Assembly: GCA_024663395.1 (NCBI GenBank)
Contig: JANFAH010000001.1
Coordinates: forward strand, 1,798,001-1,862,000
DNA from: Pisolithus tinctorius
Lineage: Eukaryota; Basidiomycota; Agaricomycetes; Boletales; Pisolithaceae
Direction of reading: 5' to 3'
Length of the DNA: 64,000 nucleotides
Part shown: positions 52,941 to 63,338 of the stretch, in pieces
Position numbering within the stretch: position 1 is the first letter of the stretch
Layout: every line of letters starts with the position of its first letter
Program-made: the position numbers and the translations under genes
Notes under the pieces: model-generated
Seen by the model: only the letters and a program-made list of their open reading frames with translations
Database searches by the model: none
What the model was told of the DNA's origin: nothing

Positions 52941-54788
52941 TCAGGCATCGATTAGGGAGGGGGTGGTGTCTGGATTAGCTGGCTGTGGTGTGATCTCGGG
53001 GGCGGGTTGAGTTGGAGTTGGGCCTCCAGGGGTGGGGTTGTTGCGCATCAAGAAGTAGTGTGTGATGGGACCGCCTCTACCTCCTCTAATCCTGCTGCTT
53101 TGGCCACGTTTTGGTGGGTTGGTTCGGATGTTTGCTGCTTCGCCTAAGGTCATTTGCCTGAATTGGTTTGGGGTGGGTGGTTGTGTGATTGGGGGTCTCG
53201 TCGGTATGATTGGGTTTGTCGGTCTTGGCAGTAACTCGATGTGGGTCCACTCTTCGGTGGTTGGGAAGTAAGGCATGCAGTTCTCTGGGGTGTGGTTGTC
53301 CATGGCGTTACATCTTCTGGCTAGGTCTGGGCAGTTCCTGTCAGTGCTGGGGTGAGAGTCATTTTGACAGTTTATGCAGTAGTGCATGGTGGATTCACCA
53401 TCTTGTGTGTGATGGGCCTGCGCGCATATTCCACATGTGTCTTCTGCTTGTTTGCAGTCTCTGGCTAGGTGCCCGATGTGTTGGCATTTCAAGCATCTTA
53501 CCAGCTCCTTTTTGTCTTTGTGGGGGCGGAGCCTGTCGAAGCCCCAGTAGAAGCTGTCCCTGAGTAATTGGTTAGTGACTTCGGGGGAAGTAAGAGAAGC
53601 GAGTGCATGTGCGACTCGCTGGTTGGGGGCGTGCTTGGCCGGGTCTTTGATCCATTTGATTTGGGCGATCGATCCTTGCAGGATGTTGTTCGCATTTTCC
53701 ATGTCGCAGAGTGTTTCTGGCTTTTCGGTGTCCGTTGCGATTGAGAAGAAGGGTATTACTATGTTGTAGTGCCAGTCCTTGACCATGGCTTCACCTCCTA
53801 ACTTCACTAGGAAAGTCACTCTGTTGAGTGGTTCCTTGATCCATGCTGCTGCTTCCTGGCTGTTGAGTTCGAGGAGGATGCCATTGTTGCAGAGTTGTGC
53901 GATCGATTTTAATTGCATATCGGGGCCGTCGATTCTATCCACCGCTTCCAACACTTGTTTGATGTGGTCAATGACGGTTTCCCTTGGGGTGTTACTGTTT
54001 AGGAGGTGGTGGTTACTGCTGGGGTCTACTAGTACCTGTCTTTCCTTGATGGCAGTGTGAGCTTTGGCATACTCCGGCGAGAGGTGCTTGCCCAGTGGAA
54101 TCTGGTTTGGGTTGGACAGGGTTGATGTTAGTGCATCTCTGTAGGGCGTGTGAGGTTGGGCTTGGTTCTGGGTCGCTATGTAGATTTTCATGTCTTCTAG
54201 TGTTTCCTTTATCGTGCCCATGTCAGCTATCAAGTCTTGAACCTTGCTCTCTAGTTGGCTGGGTTCCGTGCTGTTGGCTGCGCTGGTGAGGGATTCTACC
54301 TTTTCAGTTATGTGACCACTTAGCGTTACTGCGTCTTCGTTGATTTTAGCCAGGTTTTCGGATGCTGAGAGGATCTTGGCGACTTGAGGGGAAATAGCAG
54401 TGATGATGGAGGTTTCTAATCTCTCTGATACGGCTTTAGTGATGGACTCAGCGATTTCTGATGCTGCGAGGTCTCTAACTAGGTATGCTGCCGCACGAAT
54501 GGCTGACCGTAGGGTGTTGTTTACTCCTTTCGTCTGTGAGATGTAGAATAGGGCGTGGGATATGTGCTCTGGTGTGGCTGGTTCGCCCTGTATCGTGTAG
54601 AGTTGATCTAGGAATAGTTTGGCCGTTTCCGAATCCTTTATTTCAGCATCCAGGTCGTTTACGATTTCCTCAAGGGAGAGGCCGCTGCTTCTGGTGGTCT
54701 TGCCGAGGTTTGACGTGTGGGGGGCTGGCTGGGGTCCAGGCATGGTGCGGGAACTTGACCTCGAGGACGTTCGTCCTGTCGAGGTCAT
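52941..54788 (-). CDS. LINE ORF1, nucleic-acid-binding Gag-like protein
   Basis: This 615-residue ORF runs from MTSTGRTSSRSSSRT. An N-terminal helical region with coiled-coil-like heptads (ITEKVESLTSAANS) is followed by a central domain and CCHC-type knuckles near residues 440-500 (CLKCQHIGHLARDC; CGICAQAHHTQ; CINCQNDSHPSTDRNC), then a basic Pro-rich tail. ORF1 of this type precedes ORF2 in Tad1-like fungal LINEs and binds the element RNA. The ORF is intact although the element is not. The 5' UTR probably lies at 54,789 to about 54,990. Confidence 0.85.
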   Translation of the reverse strand: MTSTGRTSSRSSSRTMPGPQPAPHTSNLGKTTRSSGLSLEEIVNDLDAEIKDSETAKLFLDQLYTIQGEPATPEHISHALFYISQTKGVNNTLRSAIRAAAYLVRDLAASEIAESITKAVSERLETSIITAISPQVAKILSASENLAKINEDAVTLSGHITEKVESLTSAANSTEPSQLESKVQDLIADMGTIKETLEDMKIYIATQNQAQPHTPYRDALTSTLSNPNQIPLGKHLSPEYAKAHTAIKERQVLVDPSSNHHLLNSNTPRETVIDHIKQVLEAVDRIDGPDMQLKSIAQLCNNGILLELNSQEAAAWIKEPLNRVTFLVKLGGEAMVKDWHYNIVIPFFSIATDTEKPETLCDMENANNILQGSIAQIKWIKDPAKHAPNQRVAHALASLTSPEVTNQLLRDSFYWGFDRLRPHKDKKELVRCLKCQHIGHLARDCKQAEDTCGICAQAHHTQDGESTMHYCINCQNDSHPSTDRNCPDLARRCNAMDNHTPENCMPYFPTTEEWTHIELLPRPTNPIIPTRPPITQPPTPNQFRQMTLGEAANIRTNPPKRGQSSRIRGGRGGPITHYFLMRNNPTPGGPTPTQPAPEITPQPANPDTTPSLIDA

Positions 54789-55625
54789 GTACCGGGGATG
54801 TGTTGTGGGTATGGGTGGGTTATGGGTGGTATTGAGTGCTTAAGCTAGTGTGCTCGAATTTGAGAAGGGCGCTACTTTACGTCGCTTTTGCCTGCGACGG
54901 GCTCTGCTTTCGAAGGCTGGTCTGAGGAGTCTGGAAAATTTTTCGGGGTCTCAGTCGGGGTGCCACTTGGAGCGGAGTCAAGGAGCGTCACTCTCAAACT
55001 TAACACAGACACAGACCTGCAAAGTAAGGAAGAGAGGGAAGGGGGGCAAATACTCAATGGTGCGGAAACAGAGACACTTAATAGTATGCTCTGGGACGTG
55101 GCAGAACAACTCAAGTGCCAACGTGAGCACTTCCAGTGAGGCTATCAGGATCACCATGGCCATCAGGAGGATGATTGCCATGCCAAAGGCCCACTGGGTG
55201 GACATCCCAGTTCATCGCCCATGGAAGCTCATCACACTGGAAAGTCGAATTCAAGTAAGCACAGGGAGGCCACTAGGGCAGGTAGCTTCCACAGGAATAA
55301 TCGGACACCTACCCATTTGCACTTGCCTGCCCCCATCACTAGCTCCTCTACTATCACCCTGGATGCGATCTCCCACTACAGTGTCTTCCCTGACCACACT
55401 GGCATGCCTGATCACAATCCCTCTAATGTTGCTGTCAACTCGGTAGGCGTGGACATTTCCATCAAAGGTCTTGAGGAGGAGTACAGAGAAGAGTACAATG
55501 GCATAGTGGATGCTGAAGGCAAGGATGACACAATGGAACAAGGCAGAGATGCAGAAAATGCTGGAGGTGTTGCTGAGTAAGCACACTTCACGATGGAAGG
55601 GTACTTTGTACCCTGGAGGGGGGAA
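54789..55625. other. LINE 5' flank and unassigned sequence before an LTR
   Basis: Up to about 54,990 this is likely the LINE 5' UTR. From there to 55,580 a plus-strand reading (e.g. GLEEEYREEYNGIVDAEG ending at 55,578) may belong to the 3' end of the LTR element whose LTR starts at 55,626. The purine run GGAGGGGGGAA at about 55,615-55,625 looks like its polypurine tract. I recognise no chromodomain or integrase here, so the link to the pol fragment at 48,711 is unproven. Confidence 0.4.
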
Positions 55626-55911
55626 TGTAAGGATTTGGTCTGATGCTGTTGACTGTATGGTTGGATGTTGTTTTCCTTATGACAGATCTATTGGTTTCTC
55701 ATTTATTTGTTTGATCCTACTTAACCTGTACTGATACTCTGACATATTTTGTGCCTAACCTCTACCCTATAAAATAGGCCTTGTAGCATACTGTATGGGG
55801 ACTTCTTTCCTACCTCGAAAATAAGACACTATTGTCTGGAAACCCGAGTAGATGAAGAGTCCTTCTTGTTGTGCTGCCGTTAAAGGTTCTACACTTCTTA
55901 TTGGCATTACA
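55626..55911 (+). repeat. LTR, 286 bp, preceded by a polypurine tract
   Basis: The tips are TGTAAGGATT and GGCATTACA (inverted TGTAA/TTACA). A TATA box TATAAAAT lies at 55,768-55,775 and GGAGGGGGGAA immediately precedes the LTR. It is probably the 3' LTR of a Gypsy element broken up by the insertions at 49,606-54,990. No matching second LTR is in the window. Confidence 0.65.
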
Positions 55912-56404
55912 TCCGATGAGTCTGGAGTGCCAGTCAACCATGCCGACGTCTGATTCGTGTATTGCCCAGCTCACCGCTGCCAACGACAGCGATGTGACGA
56001 GCAGCCTCAAGTGTAGCGTTTGGAAGTGCTAGTGAGGATTAGGAATTCATTAGTGACTCCCAGTGAAAACTAGACATCAGCTAGTATGACGGCATGTGAC
56101 AATTTGTGAGAAAGAAGCTGTGTAATATGACAAAATATTGTCTGGTCTAAATTTCAGCTGTGAATGCCATTTTTGGAAGTTGTGGTTGCACTTGATTGCG
56201 CTGTGGTGCACTACGTTATGCGCTACGATGTGCACAGAGGCACTATGCATGCCTGCATCTCTCCATCTGCGTGCGCACATGCACATACCTGCACAATGCA
56301 CTCCATATGTGCAGCATTGTGTGATTGCGCACTCGTGCATTGTCTTCTCCCTGCTCCATCCACTGGTCTGTGCAAACCTACTCCCTGGCAACATCGACAT
56401 CCTG
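55912..56404. other. Region upstream of the CACTA transposase, TGCAC-rich
   Basis: No gene is recognised. Between 56,190 and 56,340 the words GTGCAC, TGCGC and TGCAT recur densely in both orientations, as subterminal transposase-binding repeats of CACTA elements can do. I could not find the CACTA-type tip or a target duplication. Confidence 0.35.
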
Positions 56405-59400
56405 ATGAACCAAGCCACGAGTCTAAATGCATCCACCCACTTTCTGTGTGTCTGTAAGAAGTATAATTTTGGCAGGCCACATCCTGTTTCGCATTCAACA
56501 TGGTACCAGCATATCAATGAGGCAGAAACTGATGAAGAAAAACAGCGAATTCAATCTGCAAAATGCCTAGACGAGCCTGACCAACATGACTGCAGTGGTA
56601 CACCAATGAATCCACACTCAAGTGGTTCGCTTTCGTCCACCCAATGTCATGCACTTGTCCATGCCATGTCAAAGAGATGGCATGATAGTGCTGAGAATAC
56701 TAGTCGTGGTCGACGCAAGCGTGCCAGGGCAACATCCAGGCAGGTAAGTGTATCGAGTCTATGATCCTTTACTACAGCTGAGATTGAGTTGTAGTCAGCT
56801 ACACCCATCCTTGGGGATGGATTGCCTCCTCGCAGTCAATCACCTCATCCTGACTTTCTGTCGCATGGTCGTGACTCTCCAGCCCCTCCATTTCATGATC
56901 ACGACTCTCCAGTCCCTCCATTGCATGATAGTGACCCTCCTGTCGCTCCATTGCATGATCGTGACCCTCCCATCGCTCTGTCACATGATCATGATGAGCC
57001 AGCCCCTCCACCACATGATCATGACGAGCCCGTCCCTCTGCCACATGATCATGACGAGCCTGTCCCTCCACCACATGATTCATCATTTCATGCTGGCCAA
57101 CTCAACAATATTTTTGAACATAGGACCCAGCCAGCTATTGATATCGAAGCTCTTGCCCAAAGTGCGGTCCTTTCATCCATGCACAAGTCGATGCAGTTTA
57201 TCCAAGCCCTTGCAAATGTGTCGTTGGAAGATCCAGTATCAAAACTTGATGAGGAGGCTCTAGCACGCTTATGCAGTCCTCCGGATCATGTGGTTTCAAT
57301 CGACAGTCCAGGAATTCGGTATTCGATATCAACTTATCTTGCACTTGAAAATGCCTCTCAGAAGGCTTACAACCGTGTTTGCGAGGCAGCTCGAACCAAT
57401 TTTGCAGGTGCCCCTGGTGTGGAGAACATTCTTAGCTTCTACAACGTCGAACGTACAATCGCTATGTACACAGGTGTTGACTCTATCGAACATGACATGT
57501 GCCCTAACACCTGTCTTGCATATACTGGACTGTTCTCTGATCTGGATGCCTGTCCGATCTGCAGGAAATCTCACTGGCTTGAGGAGGCTTTGCAAGGTAG
57601 TACATGTCGGGCAAAGGTACCTGCACAGAAGTTCACCACAATACCTATTGGTCCCCAAATCCAAGCTCGTTATCATCATGAGAATGCTGCAACCGAGATG
57701 GACTACCTACGACGACGTACAAATGAAGTAATTGCAGAAATTCGTGCCATGCAGCAGATTCCAGTCCTTGATGACATCGTGATGGGATGGGACTATATTG
57801 GAGCTGTACTAGACGGTGACATCAAACCGGAGGATGTCGTGCTCATGGTCTCTATGGATGGTGCACAACTTTTCGACAGCAAAGAATCTGATTGTTGGAT
57901 ATATATATGGGTAATTGTTAACCTACCGCCAGATGTACGATACCACAAACTCCATGTTTGCCCTGGCGGCTTCATTCCTGGCCCAAACAAACCCAAGAAC
58001 ATCGATTCTTTTTTATTTCCTGGGATACATCATCTCACATCCCTACAGAAAGAAGGGCTGCCAATATGGAATGCACGAACCAACACACGTTATATTTCCA
58101 AGCCGTACCTGCTTTTTACCACAGCGGATGGACCTGGCTTAGTTTACTGGGATGGTATGGTGGGCCATAGTGGCAAGAATGGTTGCCGAATGTATTGCGG
58201 TACACTTGGGCGCCATAAACATCACGGAAAACATTACTATCCTGCGTTGCTCCAGCCGCAAGACCGTTCCATCATGGGAAGCAATCACCCGGATATCGAT
58301 GTCTTCAACCTTCTGTTAGGAGGGTCTGCAGAATACCATGACCATCTGAAAGTCATTGTCACCGTTCCCAACCAGACGCAGTGGACCATCAAGAAGACTG
58401 CGACAGGACTCACGAAGCCGCCTCTCATTCTTGGGCTTGACCGCACTCATTCTCTTGGTGTACCTCTCTGCATGACCACGGACATCATGCATCTTGCATC
58501 GAACCTAGCAAACCTTCTAACTTCACTATGGTGTGGCACCATGGAGTGCGGTCTTGACGATGACAAGGACCAATGGATGTGGGCTGTACTTGCAGATGAC
58601 GATGCATGGCAAGAACATGGTGAAGATGTTCAGCGTTCCAGCCTTTACTTACCTGGTTCATATGATCGCAAGCCTCGCAATATCGCGGAAAAAATCAATA
58701 CACAGTACAAGACATGGGAATTCCAACTATATCTATTTGGCCTTGCCCCCATCCTCCTCTATGACGTTCTTCCAGAGAAGTACTGGACAAATCATTGCAA
58801 GCTTGTTCGGGGGTTTCAGATCATGTGCCAGACCAGTATCACTCACGAAGAACTTGTTGACACTCATGCACTCCTTTGCAGTTGGGAATACGAATTTGAG
58901 CATATCTACTATGGATTGCGCAAGTCTCGGCTTCACTTCATACGGCCCTGTGTTCACCAGGTTGTCCATCTTGTCACGGAGGCGCTCTACAAAGGCCCAC
59001 CAGCCAGTTATGCACAATGGACAATGGAGCGTATAATTGGCAACCTCGGCCAACAAATCCGGCAGCCCTCAAAGCCATTTGTGAATATCTCTCGGGAGGG
59101 GGTGAGACGTTGTCAAGTCAATTCACTACTCTCTGCGATGCCAGAGCTTGATGACTCTGTGCAGACACTTCCTCAGGGTTCTGTTGAACTTGGCGATGGA
59201 TATGTACTACTTCAGAAGCGCGCCAAGTATCCAATAATCCCCAAAGGGCATGAAGCCGATGCAATCTCTCAGTTCCTGGGACCAACACACAAACTGCCTC
59301 ACATCAAGAAGTGGGCCTGTCTGTGCCTACCAAATGGACAAATTGCTCGATCAGCATGGAGGGAATGTCTGCGCCCTCCTGAGTGTGTCCGTGTGTCTCG

Positions 59401-59860
59401 CAATGTTAAGGTAGGTAGGCTGGTATATTATAGATTCCTCTCACTAACCTAACAACAGTTTACTGACAACGGAGAAATACGTTGCGGCGAAGTGTGCTAC
59501 TTTACAAGATTAGCAGTTTCAAATCCGGCTGCTCGTGATAATGAACGTCACTTCAAATTCATTGATGTTGCAGTGATCCAGATGTACTCGCGACTGGATG
59601 CTCGCCTTTTGGAGCTCTCTAGCCAAGTTCTTGCCGCATCTACTAAGCTTGAGGAGATCAAGGTCATACCAGTAAAGAATATCACTGGGGTTATCGCAAT
59701 GATACCCAGACACATTAGAATGGACTTCGACAACGAGCAACTTTGTCATTGCATGATGGAACGACCTGGATACAATATTTCTAAGTTGGGAATGTCATAC
59801 AGGGAGGATGAGAATGGTGTAGGGGACGACGATGATGGGAATGATGTGGATGTAGACTAA
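56405..59860 (+). CDS. CACTA-type (TNP2-like) transposase, intact
   Basis: Three exons, all in phase: 56,405-56,743, 56,795-59,410 and 59,459-59,860, encoding 1,118 residues. The N-terminus has a short Cys-containing module (FLCVCKKYNFGRPHPVS), followed by tandem 9-residue repeats of PPLHDHDSP type. A Cys pair (NTCLAYTGLFSDLDACPICR) is next. The RNase-H-like core has VSMDGAQLF (first acid), MTTDIMHLASN (second) and TMERIIGNLGQQIRQP (third). The C-terminal exon (EIRCGEVCYFTRLA, VKNITGVIAMIPRH) ends acidic. All catalytic candidates are present and no stop interrupts, unlike most other transposase genes here. It may be recently active (inference). Confidence 0.88.
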
Positions 59861-59949
59861 GTGGAAAGAGTATGCATGCATAGGACTTGCATGTATCGGT
59901 ACACAAAAGAAATGTGATTGAAAAGTGATGACACGGAACACTGGAAGCA

Positions 59950-60616
59950 TCAGAAGGACTTCAGCCGTTTTGTAGGTTTCGGTTTTTCATCTGTGGCATC
60001 AAGACTTCTACCCTTCCTCTTCCCAAGCTCATGTGGAAGGAGTGACCAATCAAAAGTGCGAATATAGTACCGCCAAAGAGCATTCGGATCCTCGGTCTTG
60101 ACATCAGGATTTGCAAAGAACATGGGTAGCATGTGGCAGGGCAGGACAGTGCATCCAACAGAGTCACTGCATCGTCGTTAGCAGCAAGTACACAGAAGAA
60201 ACAAGAATATATGCACGTATACCTCGCATTGAAGACCTCGCTGACATTGGATTCAAGTTTTACTTCGCCAACAGATTCAAGCTTGAGTTGTTCATCAGAT
60301 GGGAGTTCGACTTCGTCCAATTCAAGCTTGGCTATGTCTTCAAGCTGTATCGCTTGCACGTATGGGCTTTCTACTTCAGCGCAGCGCAGAAAATTTGGGT
60401 GCTTGAGTCGTATAACAATTCGCTGTAATGTTGTCAGCATTGCATGACTGGGGCAACAGTACTTACCTTCTTGCCAGGAGATGCGATGTCAAGTGAGAAT
60501 GAATAAGTATCCCACTCAGATACAAACCCATCGACATCGATAATAATGTCGTTGCTGGCCATGGTGATGGTGGGAGCCATGGCAAAAACTGATTCGAAGG
60601 GTGGTTGCATGGACAT
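59950..60616 (-). CDS. Hypothetical cargo-like protein, convergent with the CACTA transposase
   Basis: Family not recognised. Three exons: MSMQPPFESVFAMAPTI...SEWDTYSFSLDIASPGKK (60,616-60,467), RIVIRLKHPNFLRCAEVESP...LELDEVELP (60,422 to about 60,224), and DSVGCTVLPCHMLPMFFANP...PKPTKRLKSF ending at 59,950. Introns are 44 bp and about 64 bp with GT..AG ends. The acidic middle and basic tail suggest a nuclear protein, but nothing more can be said. Its ATG lies 45 bp from that of the divergent gene at 60,662. Confidence 0.65.
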
Positions 60617-60661
60617 TGCAATGTGCTTTGTCGACGAGGCAGTGGCAAGGTATAGACACTT

Positions 60662-62807
60662 ATGACCAAATATGGTAACTCCAGCATGTCTGTACCTTCC
60701 GACTTTCGCCGTTTCTTATCTCCCACGACGACTACCACTCAGATGTATGCACATGCTGAGAACAACGATAGTTTCACTTCAAGCAGCAGTTCCCAGCTAT
60801 GTAGCTCTTTTGAAAACTTACAGTCTCCCTTGATCGGGATGGGTCAAACCCAGCGAATGATGGACCAGATGGTGACCCCCCAGCATGCATTCACACCATA
60901 CAGCCAACCGACAACTTATAATTCAATAAATCCAGCAAGTATCTTACAACCGTTATGATAACTGATAAATTATTCTGTAGATGATGTTCACACAGGAGCC
61001 AACACCTATGTTGGCCCTTTGAGAGCGCTGCAACATGCTCGAGCAGCAGCTGATTAAGGTTACGGTAGAACAAGATACTGTCAAGTGAGTAAATGTTAAA
61101 CATACTATTACTGATGATTTGGTAGAATATATGCTAGGTCGCTATACGATCAACTTGCGAGTTTAGTTCATCTGCTGTCTGGAAATCCAGGTGGCCCTGG
61201 TGAATTGGTCCTCTATCCACAGACACCAAACGAAAAGCGCCCAACCTGTGAGACACATCCATCAGTGAATTTTTGGACCCAAAAAGACTACGAAACTTGG
61301 CTGGAATCGCCCGAGGCTTGTCTAGGCAATCAGGGCAAGTATGCATTCCTCGAGGACGAAAATGGGAAGGCCCTCCCCTCAGAGACTGTGAAGGTCATTC
61401 GTAAGGCGGTACGTGCAGGCTGGACTGAGCTGGTTAATCGTAGCATTGCACCGAAGACATGGGGAAAGGCAAGTGCAAGTGCACACCAAATGTTCCATAC
61501 AATCCTAGAGCACGAGTTTCCGATCTTCAAGCTGGCGGAAAATGGTTGGAAGCTAGAGTATCTTTGCACGAAGACGTACTCAGCATGGTGTAAGCACCAT
61601 CTGAATGAGAATGGCCAATGGAAGACGGCGGTCAAGGAAGAGGACGATAGTGACGAAGACTCTGATAAGAAGTGCAAGCTTCAGGAGAAAATGGAACGCG
61701 CATCGAGCAAGAAGACGAAAGGTTATCAACATGCTCATCCTCATGATACTAACGTGTAAATCATGCTTCCTCACTAACAGTGGATGCATCCCAGGGAAAG
61801 CCTGCTATCGAACCATGGCCGCCTGCCACTGTCGCATCAAGTACAGACATCATTGCCCCAATGGGAGGGCCTCAAGATGCACCCACTATCGAGCTGTGGC
61901 CACCTGCCACTGTCGCATCAAGCACGGACACCATCTGCTCAAGTGGTGTCATTGCCCTGAAGGGGAAACCTCAAGATGCACCTGCCAATGACCTTACTGG
62001 GCAGCCATCCATCCCCGTGTCAACACTATTGCCTATCCAGTACTCCCCAGCATCACCCACCAAGTCTCCAACCCAAATTAGTCTTACAGGAGGGACGCCA
62101 CATGACGAAGACCCAGCGGCAGCCGTCAGCAACAAGGAGAACTCACCATCTCGTCCTTCTTATGACGAGCGGACAACAACTGTATGCAATCCATTGTAAG
62201 TTTTTCATCTTAGTTTTTGCAATACTAACTATGTTGTACTATCATCCAGAAGCGCCCTTGCTGCAGCTGCCTTAAAAGCCAAAATCACAGCCCCCCAGCT
62301 TCCTCCCCCTCCCCCTCCCCCTCCCCTCCAGTCCATCACCAAGGCTGACCCAACCTCTGCCAAGGGTACCACAGATACACCAGGAACAGACATGCCAGGG
62401 CCATCTTCAAAACGCAAGTCGGGCTCCTCAAAGGGACTGACAAAAGTTCTGTGTCCATCCAGCACTAAAAATGGCCGGTACGTGATCTGTTTCAAGTCAT
62501 CTGACATGCTGAACACCATTCGCAGTAACCTGTGTATGCTTAGATGGTTGGACCGTGTGAGGCCAGGTGGTAACAAGGACGAATACTGTGAGTACTATGA
62601 CAGGACCCTAACCAAGCAGCAGTGCAAGGTAAGTCAATAGCTTGTGTGCATGGCCCTGAACTTAGATACATACAGGACTACGATAAGGAGGTGAAGGAAC
62701 TCATGAGTACACCAAATGCAGTTACACTTATGCTGATGCTACATCTTGTCTAGGCTGAGAAGAACTTATGGGTTAAGGCAGTGATTGAGAAGGGCGTGCT
62801 ACACTAG
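60662..62807 (+). pseudogene. Cargo-like multi-exon protein, one premature TGA
   Basis: Exons: MTKYGNSSMSVPSDFRRFL..., a coiled-coil exon (MLAL-stop-ERCNMLEQQLIKV, TGA at 61,020-61,022), IYARSLYDQLASLVHLL...FWTQKDYETWLESPEACLG...APKTWGKASASAHQMF, an acid/basic stretch, a Pro/Ser-rich exon with an internal duplication (PWPPATVASSTD; LWPPATVASSTD), a poly-Pro exon, RWLDRVRPGGNKDEYCEYY, and a last exon ending GVLH at 62,805-62,807. I have an impression of a related Agaricomycete family but assign no function. CGA at the TGA would give ALRERCNML. Confidence 0.6.
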
Positions 62808-63338
62808 ACTCCAATTGGTCCTCCGAACACAAGTTTTTTGCAGTCGTTTTCTCTCACTGCATCCACTTCGGCACATCCTCATATCACTCACTTCGCATGC
62901 ATCAAAGTTGCTTTCGTTACCGCACCATACCAGCATCGTTAGGTTTCCTGCATCTTCGCACTCGTTCCCACCTTTTTTCCTGTCACATGGGTCCTACTGG
63001 CAAGGGTAATATGGTAATTCATAATGGCCTAGCTGCAATGTACTGTGTGCAGTAGCTGGTAGAAGTAACACTATGTCATATGCTATAACATATGGTCAGA
63101 TTTGAGACTGCGAGAATAGGATATGAAAAATATGGGCCAATGTGAGCTGAAGTGAATTGTGAACTGAAAATCATATGTAATGGTACTGGATGGTATCTCC
63201 CAATATACACGTCAACTTAAAAAAATGTGCTCATTTATTAGTTGGTGTGACCTCGCACAGAAATTCATACTAGACGGCACCAGGTCCCGCCCCACTGGAC
63301 AAGGTTCGTCCAGTCTTGCTAGCGGGTTGCGAGTCACC
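62808..63338. other. Intergenic, nothing recognised
   Basis: This lies downstream of the cargo-like gene. It is AT-rich, without a supported gene. I searched for an inverted match to 55,912-56,404 as transposon ends and saw none. Confidence 0.35.

Noticed and set aside
54888..55580. Chromodomain end of a Gypsy pol
   Set aside because: A position before a polypurine tract and LTR would suggest it, but no chromodomain motif is visible in the readings.
56138..56404. Upstream start for the CACTA transposase (MSGLNFSCECH)
   Set aside because: The extra 89 residues are Cys/His/Leu-rich translations of the TGCAC-repeat region. The ATG at 56,405 lies just before the recognisable N-terminal module.
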